From Dyadobacter tibetensis Y620-1 (lineage in GTDB: Bacteria > Bacteroidota > Bacteroidia > Cytophagales > Spirosomataceae), in the NCBI RefSeq assembly GCF_000566685.1, contig NZ_AZQN01000001.1:372001-436000 (forward strand): a stretch of 64,000 bases of DNA. The letters run 5' to 3'. Under the pieces are notes generated by a model. It saw only the letters and a list, made by a program, of their open reading frames with translations, was not told the origin of the DNA and made no database searches. A program made the position numbers and the translations under genes. This document shows positions 62,760 through 64,000 of this stretch, in pieces (the stretch's first letter is position 1; the number at the start of each line of letters is the position of its first letter).

Positions 62760-64000
62760 ATGAAGAAATTTCGACAATTTCTGTATTTGGGAGGTATGTT
62801 ATTGCTCATGGCAGCCAATACCAAGGATCGCCTCTCAAATGCCAAAGTAGCTGCCACACAATTATCATGTCAGGGACTGGTGTGGACACACGGAGAGTTC
62901 CTGGGAAACAACGGGGGATTTCCAGTATATACGGTAATCAGAGAAAACCGCATATACATTAGCCGCAATGAAGGGGACGATCCCAACCATAATAAGGTGT
63001 TCCCCGTTCCTGCCATTTTATACCATTTGGATAACGGCCGATTTCCTATATCCCAATATCAAAATCAGATAGACAACTGTATCAATGGAGCCGATCCTAG
63101 CACTTCCTCAACGGGTTATCTGGGTGCTACTACCTCAGAGGGAATTTACTGCAATGGTAAACTGATCAGAGATGATCAGTATTTAGGGGATTATATCGGA
63201 GGAGATAATGTCCATACCCGACAGTATACTCGTATTAAAGATGGTCTACTTCGTGTTAATCTGTGGAGACAGCAGGCAGGTTCGGTACGCAACCCGAATT
63301 CTTTCAATATGGCATTGATTGAGCCAGCCTTGTCAGGAGAAAATGGGAGTTTCTATAATTGGAATAGCCTTGGATATACCTTGAATCTAGAGGAATTTAG
63401 AGCTTGTTTCTGGCAGGATGATCCTAAATATGGCACCCCTGTAAACAATAATTGTGGTTCGGGGCCTACGCTTCAATCGACTTCAAATATCACCAACACC
63501 TCTTTGACCTTAGGTTTTGCAGGATCGGGTGTTAGTTCGTTGAAATGGAGAATTAAAAGTGGTGGAACCTTGGTACGTTCAGGAGATGCCAGCGTGAATA
63601 ATGGCAATTCTGCTAATATCTCCTATACCTCTCTGGTAAATGGTGGTTACGTACTGGAAATTGAAGGAGGAAATTGTAATTCGGCAGTAAGTACACTCTC
63701 ATTCGTAATCAATGTACCGGTTGGCACGGTACCCTGTGGGAGTGGACCTACGATTACTTCCCTTTCTAATATTACCCAAACGGCCCTAACCTTCCAGTTT
63801 GATGGTAATAATGTCCCCAATATAGATTGGAGAATCAAACAAAATGGAACGGTACTTCGATCGGGTCGTACTCCTCAATTGACGAGTAGCATCAATAATA
63901 TAACCTATGCGGCTCTTCCTTATGGCACCTATGTGTTCGAGATTGAAGGGGGAGATTGCAAATCCAGTGTAGCGAGTCGTTCAATGGAGATCGTGAATCC
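62760..64000 (+). CDS. Secreted protein with tandem ~94-residue modules (runs off right edge)
   Basis: ATG at 62760, open for 413 codons to the window end. A signal peptide (MKKFRQFLYLGGMLLLMAAN) leads into a unique region of about 200 residues (ACQ-free, with LVWTHGEFLGNNGG, IYISRNEGDD, NMALIEPALSGENGSFYNW). From Cys232 a module starts with CGSGPT and ends with YVLEIEGGNC; a second starts at Cys326 with CGSGPT and ends with YVFEIEGGDC. The 94-residue period, WRIK core and beta pattern point to Ig/fibronectin-like modules of a cell-surface or type IX-secreted protein. The C-terminus, where a sorting domain would be, is not visible. Confidence 0.85.
   Translation, partial: MKKFRQFLYLGGMLLLMAANTKDRLSNAKVAATQLSCQGLVWTHGEFLGNNGGFPVYTVIRENRIYISRNEGDDPNHNKVFPVPAILYHLDNGRFPISQYQNQIDNCINGADPSTSSTGYLGATTSEGIYCNGKLIRDDQYLGDYIGGDNVHTRQYTRIKDGLLRVNLWRQQAGSVRNPNSFNMALIEPALSGENGSFYNWNSLGYTLNLEEFRACFWQDDPKYGTPVNNNCGSGPTLQSTSNITNTSLTLGFAGSGVSSLKWRIKSGGTLVRSGDASVNNGNSANISYTSLVNGGYVLEIEGGNCNSAVSTLSFVINVPVGTVPCGSGPTITSLSNITQTALTFQFDGNNVPNIDWRIKQNGTVLRSGRTPQLTSSINNITYAALPYGTYVFEIEGGDCKSSVASRSMEIVN

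Overview
The window is a stretch of chromosome from a Bacteroidota bacterium, most likely of the order Cytophagales (Dyadobacter/Spirosoma/Runella-like). The evidence is the set of families present (DUF6134, DUF1080, a zinc-less sirtuin, bestrophin-type channel, carboxynorspermidine decarboxylase, long-form HisG, standalone PhnA domain), lipoproteins with Bacteroidota-type signals, few Shine-Dalgarno sites, and several TAnnTTTG elements like the Bacteroidota -7 promoter box. Genus cannot be set from the sequence alone. I saw no rRNA, tRNA, CRISPR array, insertion sequence or integrase.

Layout. 0-8.8 kb (minus strand): the thrS-infC-rpmI-rplT translation block, preceded by a TPR lipoprotein, an RlmI-like methyltransferase, an unknown secreted protein, an EVE-domain protein and menB. 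9-10.9 kb (plus): menE, translationally coupled to an unknown 257-residue protein. 10.9-20.9 kb: an XRE regulator divergent from an aldehyde dehydrogenase with shared repeat motifs between them, then folD, a sirtuin, topA, aconitase and lspA. 21-24.4 kb: secreted thioredoxin-like protein, a TIM-barrel isomerase, a DUF1080 hydrolase and MTA/SAH nucleosidase.

24.9-29 kb (minus) is the most accessory-looking part: an orphan Eco57I/TaqI-like adenine methyltransferase, an MFS transporter, a ParA ATPase and a small ribbon-helix-helix-like partner, with repeats before parA and an inverted repeat behind the partner gene. It resembles a plasmid-type partition module kept on a chromosome. 29.3-37 kb: a second isomerase, a YbjJ-like MFS protein, DUF6134, a bestrophin channel, a DEDDh exonuclease, nspC and a secreted PIG-L deacetylase.

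37.5-52.3 kb (mainly plus): pyrG, yidC, a TPR plus type-I periplasmic-binding protein (LpoA-like), hemL, a family 2 glycosyltransferase, a zinc-ribbon methyltransferase, a 50-residue basic protein not normally called because of its size, hisS, and a partial histidine operon hisG-hisD-hisC. 52.3-59.3 kb: an AddA-like helicase whose nuclease domain looks degenerate, DUF3224, a Gly-rich lipoprotein and a ClC channel with CBS domains.

59.3-62.7 kb is gene-poor and AT-rich, holding only a MarR regulator with a clear palindromic operator and a PhnA-domain protein. At 62,760 a secreted protein with ~94-residue tandem modules starts and runs off the right edge. Most of the window is ordinary housekeeping; I did not find a clearly new multi-gene system. 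The partition/methylase cluster, the XRE/aldehyde dehydrogenase repeats, the small basic protein and the repeat-bearing surface protein are the best leads.
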